NCBI RefSeq assembly: GCF_001939115.1
Contig: NZ_MQTZ01000043.1
Span: forward strand, 1 to 64,000
Origin: Leptolyngbya sp. 'hensonii'
GTDB lineage: Bacteria; Cyanobacteriota; Cyanobacteriia; GCF-001939115
DNA length: 64,000 bases
Reading direction: 5' to 3'
The position numbers were made by a program, and so were the translations under genes. Below the pieces are notes generated by a model. It saw only the letters and a program-made list of their open reading frames with translations. It made no database searches and was not told the DNA's origin. Within the stretch, counting starts at the first letter, position 1; each line of letters starts with the position of its first letter. This document shows, one piece after another, positions 36,657 through 46,275 of the stretch.

Positions 36657-38078
36657 CTAAAGAGAGCTGATTAACCAGTAGGTCACCATGTTGCCTCGAC
36701 CTTTGATCGGAATCTCACCCCGGCGCTCAAATTTGAAATGGTCTTTCAGATATTCATAGGTTTGAGCTGTGACTTGAATTTTCCCGGCTTCCCCAGTAGA
36801 TTCCATCCGACTGGCAATATTGACCGTATCTCCCCAGAGGTCATAAATAAACTTTTTGATCCCAATCACCCCAGCAATCACAGAGCCGCTGTTAATCCCG
36901 ATTCGAAGCTGGAAGGGATTGCCATTCGGATGATAGAAGTGACGGATTTCCTGCTGCATCTCCAGAGCCATCTTAGCCATGGCGGCTGCATGATTGGCCA
37001 TGGGAATAGGTAAGCCTGCTGCCACCATATAGGCATCTCCGATCGTCTTAATCTTTTCGATGCCATACTGCTCGGCCAACTGGTCAAAGGCGGAAAAGAT
37101 TCGGTTCAGCATTTTTACCAGATCGGAAGGTGGAATTTGGGCGGAGACAGCGGTAAAGTCCACCAGATCCGCAAACAAAACCGTGACTTCCTCATAATGA
37201 TCAGCGATCGTCTGCGGCCCCATCTTGAGGCGGCGGGCAATTTTATAGGGCAGAATATTTGTCAGAAGTTGTTCGGCCTGTCGGCGTTCTCGCCGCAGTT
37301 CCACCTCCATAGAATGGCGATCGGTGACATCCTGGACAGTCCCTTCATAGTAAATCAGGCGATTGGTTTTATCCCGGACCTCCCGAATATTCTCAGAAAT
37401 CCAGATACGAGTGCCATCTTTGCAGGTCACTTCCGACTCAGCCCCTGAAATATGGCCATACTGATGGAGATAAACGCTCAGTTCCTCCCGCCGCCCCGGT
37501 TGAACATAGAGCTGCTGGCTGATGTCTGTCAGGTTTGTAATCAGATCTGCAGCAGAATCATAGCCCAAGAGCATTGCCAGAGCAGGATTAGCACTGAGAT
37601 ACCGACCATCTGGACTGATCTGAAAAATCCCTTCGGTCGCATTTTCAAACATGCTCCGATATTTAGCCTCTGCCTGTTTGAGCTGCTGCTGTTGCTGGGA
37701 CAGGATAAGTTGATGCTTGACCCGCATCAGGACTTCTTCCATGTGGAAGGGTTTGCTAATGTAATCTGCTCCACCGACAGCAAATGCCCTTGCCTTATCT
37801 AAAACATCATTTAGGGCACTGACGAAAATGATAGGAATATCCTGGGTTGACTCGGTGCTCTTTAACTTCTGACAAACCTCATAGCCATCCATTTCAGGCA
37901 TGGAAACATCCAGCAGAATCAAGTCTGGTTGTTCGGCGGCAGCTATCATCAGCGCCATAGAACCACTGATTGCTTTTTTGACCTGATATCCTTCCCCAAT
38001 CAGCAATTCAGAGAGCAGGTAAAGATTCTCAAGTTGATTATCCACAACTAAAATGTTGGCGGTTGGAAGCAAGGACAT
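36657..38078 (-). CDS. Response regulator-PAS-class III adenylate cyclase
   Basis: 473 residues. Receiver domain at about 8-125 (phospho-Asp in LILLDVSMPEMDGYE, then FVSAL and YISKPF). PAS at about 140-265 (MFENATEGIFQISPDGRYLS through GTVQDVTDRH). Linker EQLLTNILPYKIARRL, then the cyclase domain with LFADLVDFTAV, KIKTIGDAYMVAAG and IYDLWGDTVNIASRMES. The Lys/Asp specificity pair predicts ATP. The catalytic domain is very similar to that at 27210-28310, implying gene duplication with a receiver added or lost. A separate histidine kinase should phosphorylate it; none is adjacent. Confidence 0.94.
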   Translation of the reverse strand: MSLLPTANILVVDNQLENLYLLSELLIGEGYQVKKAISGSMALMIAAAEQPDLILLDVSMPEMDGYEVCQKLKSTESTQDIPIIFVSALNDVLDKARAFAVGGADYISKPFHMEEVLMRVKHQLILSQQQQQLKQAEAKYRSMFENATEGIFQISPDGRYLSANPALAMLLGYDSAADLITNLTDISQQLYVQPGRREELSVYLHQYGHISGAESEVTCKDGTRIWISENIREVRDKTNRLIYYEGTVQDVTDRHSMEVELRRERRQAEQLLTNILPYKIARRLKMGPQTIADHYEEVTVLFADLVDFTAVSAQIPPSDLVKMLNRIFSAFDQLAEQYGIEKIKTIGDAYMVAAGLPIPMANHAAAMAKMALEMQQEIRHFYHPNGNPFQLRIGINSGSVIAGVIGIKKFIYDLWGDTVNIASRMESTGEAGKIQVTAQTYEYLKDHFKFERRGEIPIKGRGNMVTYWLISSL

Positions 38079-38374
38079 GACTTTAAGACAAGCCTGTGTG
38101 ACTAGAAATTGTCAAAAGCAAACCGGTTAGAAGCAGAACAAAATCGAGTCAGATTCTGGCTTCTCCAAGTAATCTTTTCTCTGTGATGAGATTTATGCTC
38201 TTCTAAGATAAAACCAGTTCTCCAAATTTACAGTAGTTCTTTCATGAATTAGTTCCATTTCCAAAGTTGGGTGTAAGGATCATACTAACAAGACCAATTT
38301 GACCGGAAGTGGGAAACCTCAGATTGTCCCAAAACAGGGAGATTTCCAATATGGGGATCCAGTTGGAAATGGCC

Positions 38375-39343
38375 TTAAGGATCTCCTACTGATAGCAAAT
38401 GACAGGCACAACTTGATGGCGTCAGTTCGATCTGCAGGGTCGTATGTTTGATCCTGAAATGATCCCTCAAATCATGGCAAATTTGAGCCAGGTATTCGTC
38501 TCCAGGGTGCCCTGCCGGAATGACCAGATGAGCTGTCAGAGCTGCTTCAGTGGTACTCATACCCCAGATATGGAGGTCATGCACATCGGCGACTCCAGGG
38601 CGTTCAGCCAGGAAAGTTCGAACTGCCCGTTCATCGATATGGGCAGGGACTGCATCGATCGCCAAGTTAAAAGACTCCTTCAACAAACCCCAGGTGTTGA
38701 TCATAATGGCAAAACTGATCAATAGGCTGAAGGCTGGGTCTACCCAGGTCCAGCCACTGAAGAGAATCACAACCCCGGCCAGCACCACACCCAAAGAGAC
38801 CAGGGCATCGGCAGCCATGTGCAGGAAAGCAGCCCGGATATTGATGTCCTTTTCCCGATCGGCCATAAACATGAGGGCTGTAATCCCGTTAATCCCAATT
38901 CCCACCGTTGCGACCGCAATCATTGTGCCCCCAGCCACCTCAGGTGCAGATTGGAAACGGTGTACCGCTTCCCAGGCAATCCCCCCTGTGACCACCAGGA
39001 GCAGCAGTGAATTCATCAATGCGGCCAGAATGGACGATCGTCGCCAGCCATAGGTTCGGCGCGGGGAAGGCTGGCGAGCAGACAACAGGATAGCCACCCA
39101 GGCCAGTACCAAACCCACCGCATCATTCAGATTATGGCCAGCATCGGCAATCAGGGCGATGGAATGGGCCAGGATACCATAGACAAACTCCACCACAACA
39201 AAGCCCAGGTTCAGCCCCAGACCGATGATGAACGCCCGATTGTACCCGATGGGAAGGGGGGAATGGCCATGCCCATAATGCCCGTGGCGGTGCTCGTGAG
39301 ATTGGTCAGGGGGATGGTGGGAATGATCCTGGGGATGAGCCAT
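38375..39343 (-). CDS. Cation diffusion facilitator, CzcD/ZitB type
   Basis: 322 residues. His-rich N-terminus (HPQDHSHHPPDQSHEHRHGH) followed by six predicted membrane segments. Metal-site motifs: ALIADAGHNLNDAVG in TM2 and HMAADALVSLG in TM5. The C-terminal ferredoxin-like domain has VADVHDLHIWGMS. The family exports Zn, Co or Cd in exchange for protons. It follows the DUF305 gene by 3 bp, forming a probable metal-tolerance operon. Confidence 0.92.
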   Translation of the reverse strand: MAHPQDHSHHPPDQSHEHRHGHYGHGHSPLPIGYNRAFIIGLGLNLGFVVVEFVYGILAHSIALIADAGHNLNDAVGLVLAWVAILLSARQPSPRRTYGWRRSSILAALMNSLLLLVVTGGIAWEAVHRFQSAPEVAGGTMIAVATVGIGINGITALMFMADREKDINIRAAFLHMAADALVSLGVVLAGVVILFSGWTWVDPAFSLLISFAIMINTWGLLKESFNLAIDAVPAHIDERAVRTFLAERPGVADVHDLHIWGMSTTEAALTAHLVIPAGHPGDEYLAQICHDLRDHFRIKHTTLQIELTPSSCACHLLSVGDP

Positions 39344-39346
39344 AGA

Positions 39347-40057
39347 TTAAGGGGTTTTCCGATACCATTGCAGGTACCACTGCTGCATCTGTTCAATTTC
39401 CCTGGTTTGGGTCTTGACGATCGCCTGGGCCAGATCACGGATTTCCGGGCGTGGATTCTGACTCAAAACCATTTGAGCCATGCGGACTCCCATCCTATGA
39501 TGGAGAATCATCTTCTCCAGAAAAGTCTGATCAAAATCTGGAGCAGTTTTCAGAGCTTCCAGGTCAAGGGACCGACATTTGCTGCTCGGCATCATTCCCA
39601 TCCTCAAGCTTCTACCCGGCTGGCTGTAGGCTCCGGGCGAAGAAAATCGACCTCGACCCATGCCAGGGACCCAATCAGGTATCTCAGTACCATACCACTG
39701 TTGATACCAGGTCCGCATCTGATGATTTTCCTGGGTCTGGGTTGTTCGAATGGACTGGGCCAATGCCCTGATTTCCGGATGCTGGGCCTGACTTAAAGCC
39801 AGTTCCGCCATGGCGATCGCAGCCTGATGGTGAGGGATCATCATCAGAATGAAATGCTGCTCAACCTGGGCCATCATCCCCAGAGAACCGGGGGGTGAGC
39901 GGTCGGGATCGGCCAGGGGAACTTCGGAGATCGCCAGAGATCGGTCCGAAAAAGCTGGTGTTGCCTGCAGGGGAGCTTTTCTGGCGATCGTCAGAGTAAT
40001 CGCGATGCTCCCAATGAAAAGACCTGCGACTCCACCCATCACTAAGTTCCGATTCAT
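39347..40057 (-). CDS. DUF305 family protein with duplicated domain
   Basis: 236 residues from ATG at 40057, which has GAGGTG just upstream; a start at 40087 is less likely. One N-terminal hydrophobic segment (LVMGGVAGLFIGSIAITLTI) is a signal or anchor. Two copies of the four-helix DUF305 motif follow: MIPHHQAAIAMAELALSQA and MILHHRMGVRMAQMVLSQN, each ending with TQTxE and a QWY segment. Family members sit in copper and other metal-handling loci and may bind metals through the HH pairs. It is upstream of the CDF exporter by 3 bp. Confidence 0.85.
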   Translation of the reverse strand: MNRNLVMGGVAGLFIGSIAITLTIARKAPLQATPAFSDRSLAISEVPLADPDRSPPGSLGMMAQVEQHFILMMIPHHQAAIAMAELALSQAQHPEIRALAQSIRTTQTQENHQMRTWYQQWYGTEIPDWVPGMGRGRFSSPGAYSQPGRSLRMGMMPSSKCRSLDLEALKTAPDFDQTFLEKMILHHRMGVRMAQMVLSQNPRPEIRDLAQAIVKTQTREIEQMQQWYLQWYRKTP

Positions 40058-40209
40058 CAGCCACACCTCGCTGTGAGATGGTCCCATCCATAGATGGGGG
40101 GCGGATCTTCTGTAAGAAGTGCAAAAGAGCGCTTACAACTTGAACCTAGCAAAAAAAGTTGAGGATTTTGTGAGGGTCTGGATTCTTTGCTGAATGCAAA
40201 TATGAATTA

Positions 40210-40293
40210 CCCTCATCCCCAACCCTTCTCCCGCAGGAGAAGGGAGCTAAAACTCTTGTTCCCTCTCCTTTGGGAGAGGGCTAGGGTGAGGGC
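40210..40293. repeat. Intergenic palindromic repeat, 84-bp copy
   Basis: Bounded by CCCTCAT and GTGAGGGC, with the internal hairpins CTTCTCC/GGAGAAG and CCCTCTCC/GGGAGAGGG. Same family as 11178-11271. It sits in the 385-bp gap between the DUF305 gene and the next gene, in which no other feature is seen. Confidence 0.8.
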
Positions 40294-40442
40294 TGCATAA
40301 GGCTCAAGCACGAAAATCATACTTCTGCCTGGATTCTTTGCTAGCTGAGCATTTTCAGATAACCCAAAAAGATGTTGATAATCCTTTGGAGAAGGGTGGA
40401 AATCTACTAGATTTAAGGTTGGATTGACAGGAGACATAAGTA

Positions 40443-40943
40443 ATGGAAAATCGGATTCAACCGCAAATTGCCAAAGTCTGGCAGTCCCTTACCGATCCCA
40501 GTGTATTGGACACTTACAGACAGACTGTGGCTGTGACCTGGAAGCTCCTCAAAGAGCTTGTGCTTCTTGTCTGGTTACTGCTTTGTTTAGTTCTGGTCTT
40601 AGGGGATTGGTTCTGGGCCAACTCGATTTTGGCTGGGCGTAATTTTCGGGATTGGCTTAATTCAAGAAAGGAAGTAGACAGTCAGGAACTGGCCTCCAAT
40701 GCGGGTAAAGCCCTCCTCAATGCAGGGGTTTCCAGTGTGTTTTCCATTATGGCAACAGCCCGCAACCAGGTTGGCCTGGAAGGAGAGCCTCAGGTCGCCA
40801 CCCTGCTGCAGGAGTCTGAAGCAGAGGCACCCACAGCCCCCCCTGCTAAGCCTGCATCCCCTTCCGTGGCCACCAAACCCCCGGTGGTTCCCTCTGCGCC
40901 TCCGGTGCCTCCCCCAGCATCCTCTGGGGACTCTGACGCTTGA
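40443..40943 (+). CDS. Membrane protein of unknown function with Pro-rich tail
   Basis: 166 residues; AGGAG lies 9 bp before the ATG. One strongly hydrophobic segment at about 39-57 (ELVLLVWLLLCLVLVLGDWF) follows a soluble N-terminus. A helical linker (DWLNSRKEVDSQELASNAGK) and a Pro/Ala/Ser-rich C-terminal tail of about 35 residues complete it. I do not recognise the family. Confidence 0.7.
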   Translation: MENRIQPQIAKVWQSLTDPSVLDTYRQTVAVTWKLLKELVLLVWLLLCLVLVLGDWFWANSILAGRNFRDWLNSRKEVDSQELASNAGKALLNAGVSSVFSIMATARNQVGLEGEPQVATLLQESEAEAPTAPPAKPASPSVATKPPVVPSAPPVPPPASSGDSDA

Positions 40944-40970
40944 GCCTATCTGAAAAACGTAATAACGTTA

Positions 40971-41063
40971 TAGCCGTCCCCATCTGGATTAGGATGGGGT
41001 GTAGGGTTCCACTCCTACATGGAGGTTCCGCCCTCCCTGTTCTAACTCATGCGGTGACGGCTA
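40971..41063. ncRNA. Cloverleaf-like structured element between convergent genes
   Basis: Closing stem TAGCCGTC (40971-40978) / GACGGCTA (41056-41063), perfect over 8 bp. Inside are three consecutive perfect hairpins: CCCCATC/GATGGGG (40978-40999), TGTAGG/CCTACA (41000-41019) and GGAGG/CCTCC (41021-41036). The arrangement is a four-way junction. It could be a folded 3' UTR RNA or a palindromic mobile element. Strand cannot be decided. Confidence 0.45.
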
Positions 41064-41160
41064 CAGATACAACGGTCCTACGGCAGGTATAAAACCAAGG
41101 CAGACCTTAGGGTGGGCAGCCTACTTTACCTCGTAGTTTGTTTTTTGGAAACTGCCTCAA

Positions 41161-41748
41161 TTAGCCGCGAATAGCGCGAAGAAAGTCCTTGATCGCTTGG
41201 GGCTGCTCTTGAGGCCGTACATGTTGGGCCAGAACCTGTAAATTTAGGGCCGGGAAGAACTGGCTGTGAGAGACTTCCCGATAGAGTTGTTGACGTAAGT
41301 CGTAAAGAGTGAGCTGCTGATTCTGCCAGATCAGTACTTCCGGAATCCCCAACCCCTGGTAAACAGCCAGCTTATCCACGCCGCCACTGGTCAAATTCAC
41401 TTCGATCGCAAAATCAGGAAATTCTTTGAGCGTCCCCACACAGTAACATTCGTCGGGTTCTAACCCACGAGCCTGCGCTTCCCGGCGAAATGTGGTTGAG
41501 CCATACCCATGTAAAGGAATATCAACCTCCTCTGCATAGCGTTCCAGCAGTCTGGCAATGATCTTTTTGATCATTTCATGTTCCGCAGAAGGCATAAAGA
41601 TTTCTAGCGTTCCTTCCAGGTAGATGAGTCGCAAGCCGGGATAGTCCCCCAAGGTTGCTAACAGACTCTCGTATTGCGGCCAGGTCACACCCGGTAAGAC
41701 CAGTCGTTGTTCTTCGGTGGGAGAGGACGGTTGAATTATTGTGGCCAT
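41161..41748 (-). CDS. Uma2 family (DUF820) putative nuclease
   Basis: 195 residues, full length. PD-(D/E)XK-like fold features: YLEGTLEIFMPSAEHEMIKK, LEPDECYCVG, DFAIEVNLTSGGVDKLAVY and GIPEVLIWQNQQL. The acidic D...E-V series fits the restriction-endonuclease-like core. The family is hugely expanded in cyanobacteria and of unknown role. A broken member lies at 63401-63700. Confidence 0.88.
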   Translation of the reverse strand: MATIIQPSSPTEEQRLVLPGVTWPQYESLLATLGDYPGLRLIYLEGTLEIFMPSAEHEMIKKIIARLLERYAEEVDIPLHGYGSTTFRREAQARGLEPDECYCVGTLKEFPDFAIEVNLTSGGVDKLAVYQGLGIPEVLIWQNQQLTLYDLRQQLYREVSHSQFFPALNLQVLAQHVRPQEQPQAIKDFLRAIRG

Positions 41749-41914
41749 GGGTTTATGGGTCAGCCTTCAATCCATTGTATAGTGCCCCAGGTCGGTACTG
41801 GAGTAGGCGAAACGTCGCCTCTTTTCTCCTGGAGAGATCTGGAGGTGGGTTAAAGACTCGCCCTCGCAAACCCATGCCGGCCCTGGGGGCCATCCCTCCA
41901 AGAAAAGAAAAGGA

Positions 41915-44575
41915 TTACAGCCAATTCCCCACCAGGATATAGGGAGCCCAGAAGAAAGGATGTTCGTGCTCTGGAACCTTGAGTAGGGAAAGCTGCGCCT
42001 GTCGCAGGGCCTCCGATTTGTTCAGGCGACCGCCACTGAACTCCTGATAGAACTGGATCATCAAGGAACTGGTGGCTTCATCACTCACATACCAGAGGGT
42101 GCCAAGGGTGCTGCGGGCACCAGCTCGGACCGCCACCCCAGCCAGCCCCAGGGCTGCCCGCCGATCGCCCACTGCCGTGCGACAGGCACTCAACACCAGC
42201 AATTCGATCACGGTCTGCTGTTGACCTTGCCTTGTGCGTAACAGGTCAGTTAACTGGGTTACATTCAAGCGCTCATCCCAGGTCAGAATAAAAGTCCGAT
42301 CGGCCCTGGAACTGAACTCTCCATGGGTGGCCAGGTGCACCACAGGCGCATTGGAAGTCTGTAACTCTTGCTGGAAGTTCTTCACCGTAAAGTTGTTGTT
42401 CAGCAAGACTTCACTGGGAATGTTGCTCTGGATTTTGGCGATTTCGGCCTGGACACTGGGGAGGGGGGTAAACCCCTGGCTGGCTTCACTGACCCCAGCC
42501 GCTAGAACTTTGATTTTCTCCCGTTGCAGAGGCTTCAAGTCCACCAGTTGTAAACCCGGAGCTACCGCCACCGCATACTTTTCAATCAGGTAATTCTGAC
42601 CATCGAACAGGGCCGCCATGGGCACATTTCGCATCGGTCCATCTAGAACAAAGACCAGAGTTTTGATGTTCTGGACCTTGAGATCTTGCTCCACCGGTTT
42701 AATTAGCCAGTTGTAGACCTCCTGGGCAATCTCGAAATACTCCAGCGAGTTCTGATTCGAGAGGGAGACCCGGAGGGATTTCAGTGTAGCCTCGATCGTC
42801 TCCCGGGGAACTGCCGTGGCATAGTGGCGCAAGGGTTGTTTGGCCAGACTGAAGATGACTTCAATCCGATCATTGAGCAGAATCGGGTAAATCACGGCTG
42901 CTGATCGGTCCACCTGGTCAATCTGGGCAGGCACCCCTTCCAGACAAGCCTGACGGAAAAAGTCCTCCAGTTCGGCCATTTGCAAGGACTCGATCGCTGT
43001 GCGGGCCTGATTCAGATTTTGCTGGCTGGTTTCTGGCCCAGGCTGGAGCAGCAGGCTCACCAGTTCACGATAAATCGGCTCCACACTGTCCCGAAACGAG
43101 AACTGCACATCGGGATTCATGGAAACCAAGTCACTGCGAAGCGTATTCAAGGTCTTGACGGCTTCGCTGTAGGCAGCGATCGCCACTGTCGTTTCTCCAG
43201 TTGCCTGGGCTAACCGCCCCGCCTGCCATTGCCAGCGATAGGTGATATCCCTGGCCTGGATCGCCTGGGCCTGGAGCAGGGCTTGCTGGGTCAACTGTTT
43301 CGCCGATCGCCAATCCTGCATTTGCTCATATAAATGGCCCAGACTGCCAATCGCAAAAGTTTCAGCCCGTTGATCACCCAGTTCCTGGGCCTGCTTCACC
43401 GTGGCCTGAGCAAATTGGAGCAGGGTGGACCAGGATGGAATCGCCGGGCTCTGAGCCACTTCCAGAACCTGGCGCAGGCGCTCCAGATTCTGGACAAAAT
43501 TGATCCGGGCATAGATCGCCTGACGACTGGCTGGAAGATCCCTCAACTGGGTTTGCAGGGGCAACACCATCGCCAGGGCGTCGGACCATTGTTCCTTCTC
43601 TAGCAATAGACTGAACTGGTTTAACCGGGCCTGCACCTGGGTGGCCGGGACGGGGGATAGCTCGGCAGCCTGCTGATAGGAAGTGAGGGCGGTCGCATGG
43701 TTTTGCAGAGCACGGGTGGTATTGCCCAGGCTCAGGAGCGTTTCTGCAACCAGGGGATCAGAGTTTAGCGCTTTCAGGATAGTTAAGCTCTGAGTTAAGA
43801 CTTGCTTGGATAACTGTAAGTCTCCTGCCGCCCGCAGGGTGTTCCCCAGGCTGCGGAGCGCCACCCCTTTGGTGACGGAATCTGGCTGTTTTTCCAGAAC
43901 CTGATAGACTTCGGTCAGTTTCTCCAGAGCTCGATCGTAAAACCCCAGGGTCTGCAACGCCTGGGCCTGGTTAATCGAAGCCAGGGTGACGCCTTCCGTA
44001 TCACCGGCCTGGGCATAGAGGAGGGTAGCCTGTTTCCAGTCCTGGAGAGCCAACTCCGCCCGCCCCGTTTTCAGCAGCAATTGCCCACGGGTGTTGAGCA
44101 GCTTGGCTTTGATCAGGGGCAGATCGGGACGATCGAGGCTGGGGATCGCGATCGTGGTCAACCCGATCTCAACGGCAGACTCGGCCTCAGACCATCGATC
44201 CAGTTTCTGGTAAACCAGGGAGAGGACATTTTGGGCCAGGGCCTGGACAATTGGATCGCCCCCGCTGGTTGCGATCGCCTGCTGCAAGACCTGCGCCGCT
44301 TCTCCATAACGCTGGGCACCGTAGAGCTGAAGGCCCATCTGTAACTGTGCCATTGCTTCTCCGTTAGAGGCGACCAGAGCACTGGAGCCTGGGGTGACTG
44401 GAGCTTGGGCCAGTAGCGGCGGAGCCTGGAGAAACAGTCCCAACTGCACGGTCAGGCTGAAGGTCAGCAATCCCCACAGGCAAAGCCGGATGCCCCGCCA
44501 TAGTTGACGCGACCCTTGCCTTAAAAGGTGAAGGGGGTGTAGACGATGGAGAAATAAAGACCGTTTTCTTGCCAT
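41915..44575 (-). CDS. Exported TPR-CHAT domain protein
   Basis: 886 residues from ATG at 44575, inside the end of the TpsB gene (55-bp overlap). N-terminal basic region and hydrophobic segment LCLWGLLTFSLTVQLGLFL with LLAQA form an export signal. Residues about 70-560 are TPR repeats (for example GVALRSLGNTLRAAGDLQLS). The C-terminal CHAT caspase-like domain has the catalytic His in VVHLATHGEFSS and Cys in LLVLSACRTAVGD, then GLAGVAVRAGARSTLGTLW. The dyad is intact, so a protease is plausible. It is the third gene of a TpsA-TpsB-CHAT operon common in filamentous cyanobacteria. Confidence 0.9.
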   Translation of the reverse strand: MARKRSLFLHRLHPLHLLRQGSRQLWRGIRLCLWGLLTFSLTVQLGLFLQAPPLLAQAPVTPGSSALVASNGEAMAQLQMGLQLYGAQRYGEAAQVLQQAIATSGGDPIVQALAQNVLSLVYQKLDRWSEAESAVEIGLTTIAIPSLDRPDLPLIKAKLLNTRGQLLLKTGRAELALQDWKQATLLYAQAGDTEGVTLASINQAQALQTLGFYDRALEKLTEVYQVLEKQPDSVTKGVALRSLGNTLRAAGDLQLSKQVLTQSLTILKALNSDPLVAETLLSLGNTTRALQNHATALTSYQQAAELSPVPATQVQARLNQFSLLLEKEQWSDALAMVLPLQTQLRDLPASRQAIYARINFVQNLERLRQVLEVAQSPAIPSWSTLLQFAQATVKQAQELGDQRAETFAIGSLGHLYEQMQDWRSAKQLTQQALLQAQAIQARDITYRWQWQAGRLAQATGETTVAIAAYSEAVKTLNTLRSDLVSMNPDVQFSFRDSVEPIYRELVSLLLQPGPETSQQNLNQARTAIESLQMAELEDFFRQACLEGVPAQIDQVDRSAAVIYPILLNDRIEVIFSLAKQPLRHYATAVPRETIEATLKSLRVSLSNQNSLEYFEIAQEVYNWLIKPVEQDLKVQNIKTLVFVLDGPMRNVPMAALFDGQNYLIEKYAVAVAPGLQLVDLKPLQREKIKVLAAGVSEASQGFTPLPSVQAEIAKIQSNIPSEVLLNNNFTVKNFQQELQTSNAPVVHLATHGEFSSRADRTFILTWDERLNVTQLTDLLRTRQGQQQTVIELLVLSACRTAVGDRRAALGLAGVAVRAGARSTLGTLWYVSDEATSSLMIQFYQEFSGGRLNKSEALRQAQLSLLKVPEHEHPFFWAPYILVGNWL

Positions 44576-46275
44576 GATTGTCGAGTTGCAGGTACGGAGA
44601 TGAATGGAATGCCCCACTGAAAACGGGCAGTCAGATAATCGCCCTGACGCCACAGGAGGCCGAACCCTCCGGCAAACAGGGTATTGGGTTGCAGGTCGGC
44701 TCGACCGGTATTCCAAACGGTGCCAAAGTCTAAAAAGGGCGTGAGCTGGAGCAGGCCATCTACCTCAGGCACTCGCAGCACGGGGATGCGAAACTCAGCC
44801 GAGATCAGCGCCCCGTTGTCCCCGAGAACGAAGTCTCGCCGGTATCCTCGGACGGTGCTGGGGCCGCCAAAACTGATTTGCTCCAGGGGCACCAAAGCCC
44901 GATCGGCCAGTTGCAAATCCGTGCGCAGAATGGCCAGGGTATCGGGGGCCAGCAACCGGATGTACTGAGCCTGCCCTCGCCAACTGAAGAAACGGCTATC
45001 GGGCGGGGTGGCATTGATCGTATCCCCCAGCAGGTTCAGGCCCAGGCTGAACTGGGAATAGGCTGCAAATACCTCCTCGCTACCCCGCTGGGAATATTCC
45101 TGGAAGAAGCGCAGGGCTGAGATCCGGGTTTCCCCCCGATCGTTGGCTCCGATCGCCAGGGGAAAGGGAAAGCCCAGGAGAGCGGTTTCGGTTTCCTGAT
45201 GGTTCACGGTCATGCCCACCGCAATTTCCTGGGAGGGGGTTCTCAGCACAGGCTGCCGCACACTCAGTTCATAGATGCGGGAGGCCGCAGTGATATCCAG
45301 GATGCTGAAGGGGGTTTCAATCACCCTGCTGGAGGTGGTGGCATACAGCAGCCTCAGGCTGGTGTTGTAGGGACTGAGGGGGATGTTATAGCTGACGGTC
45401 AGACCGTTGCTACCATCCGTATTGGTGTAGTCCAGGCTGATGCTGTCTCCCAAGCCCAGCAGATTGGCCTGGGAAACCTGAATTCCCCGTTGTTCACTGC
45501 CAACACCGGGGGAGCGGCTATTGTCGAAACTCAGTTGGGCTCGGAAGGTTTTCGCTTCACTCACTTGAACATTGAGAATGCTTTTCCCCGGCGTGGGACT
45601 GGCCGACAATTCCGCCGAGATGTTGGCAATCAGGGGATCCAGCTTCAGCAATTGTAACGCTTCCATCACCCGGTTGATATTGAGGGGAGGATCTGCCGCG
45701 ATCGCCAGACGACTCTCGATATAGCCTGGGTCTAACCGCTGGGTTCCTTTGACCTGAATGGATTCCAGACTTCCCTCCAGAACCTGGATTTTGACCACTC
45801 CCCCCTGGGGCTGGAAAGACTGATTCGTGGGGATAAAAGCCCCTGAATTCACATATCCCTGGCTGGTATAGAGCCGGGTCACGGCATCGGCTGCCTGGAT
45901 CAGCTCCGTAGTGGTCAGGGTCCTGTTGGTGAACTGAGCCGTCACCTCTGCAAGTTTTTCTGGAGGAAAGAGGGTGCTGCCCACCACCTCAAAGCGGGTG
46001 ACGGTGATGGCACTGGGTGGGGCAATGGGAGGCTGCCCCAGAATGGACTGTCCCACTATCTGACCTACGACTTGGCCTGCAATCAACGAATCCCGCTCCA
46101 GAAACTGGCTGAAATAGATGGGTTGAAAGGAAGGTTGAGGCTGTAGATTGTTCGTGACAGGGTTAGAAATCCCTGATTCAGCCCAGGCTGGCTGCCTCTG
46201 ACCACTGCAGGCCAGCACTATTAGCCATCCCAGGACGTAAAGCCAGTAGTTGTGGCCAGAGCTATTCACGGTCAT
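44521..46275 (-). CDS. TpsB outer-membrane transporter (ShlB/FhaC family)
   Basis: 584 residues from ATG at 46275; a TTG start eight codons upstream is also possible. Signal peptide LYVLGWLIVLACSG. POTRA-type domains at about 90-240 (ITVTRFEVVGSTLFPPEKL, SIQVKGTQRLDPGYIESRL), then a 16-stranded FhaC-type barrel with the lid-lock motif STVRGYRRDF. It should secrete the TpsA protein encoded just upstream, with which it overlaps by 14 bp. The CHAT gene follows with overlap. Confidence 0.92.
   Translation of the reverse strand: MTVNSSGHNYWLYVLGWLIVLACSGQRQPAWAESGISNPVTNNLQPQPSFQPIYFSQFLERDSLIAGQVVGQIVGQSILGQPPIAPPSAITVTRFEVVGSTLFPPEKLAEVTAQFTNRTLTTTELIQAADAVTRLYTSQGYVNSGAFIPTNQSFQPQGGVVKIQVLEGSLESIQVKGTQRLDPGYIESRLAIAADPPLNINRVMEALQLLKLDPLIANISAELSASPTPGKSILNVQVSEAKTFRAQLSFDNSRSPGVGSEQRGIQVSQANLLGLGDSISLDYTNTDGSNGLTVSYNIPLSPYNTSLRLLYATTSSRVIETPFSILDITAASRIYELSVRQPVLRTPSQEIAVGMTVNHQETETALLGFPFPLAIGANDRGETRISALRFFQEYSQRGSEEVFAAYSQFSLGLNLLGDTINATPPDSRFFSWRGQAQYIRLLAPDTLAILRTDLQLADRALVPLEQISFGGPSTVRGYRRDFVLGDNGALISAEFRIPVLRVPEVDGLLQLTPFLDFGTVWNTGRADLQPNTLFAGGFGLLWRQGDYLTARFQWGIPFISVPATRQSWQENGLYFSIVYTPFTF

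Noticed and set aside
40213-40437. 74-codon minus-strand frame upstream of 40443
   Set aside because: Half of it is the intergenic palindromic repeat.
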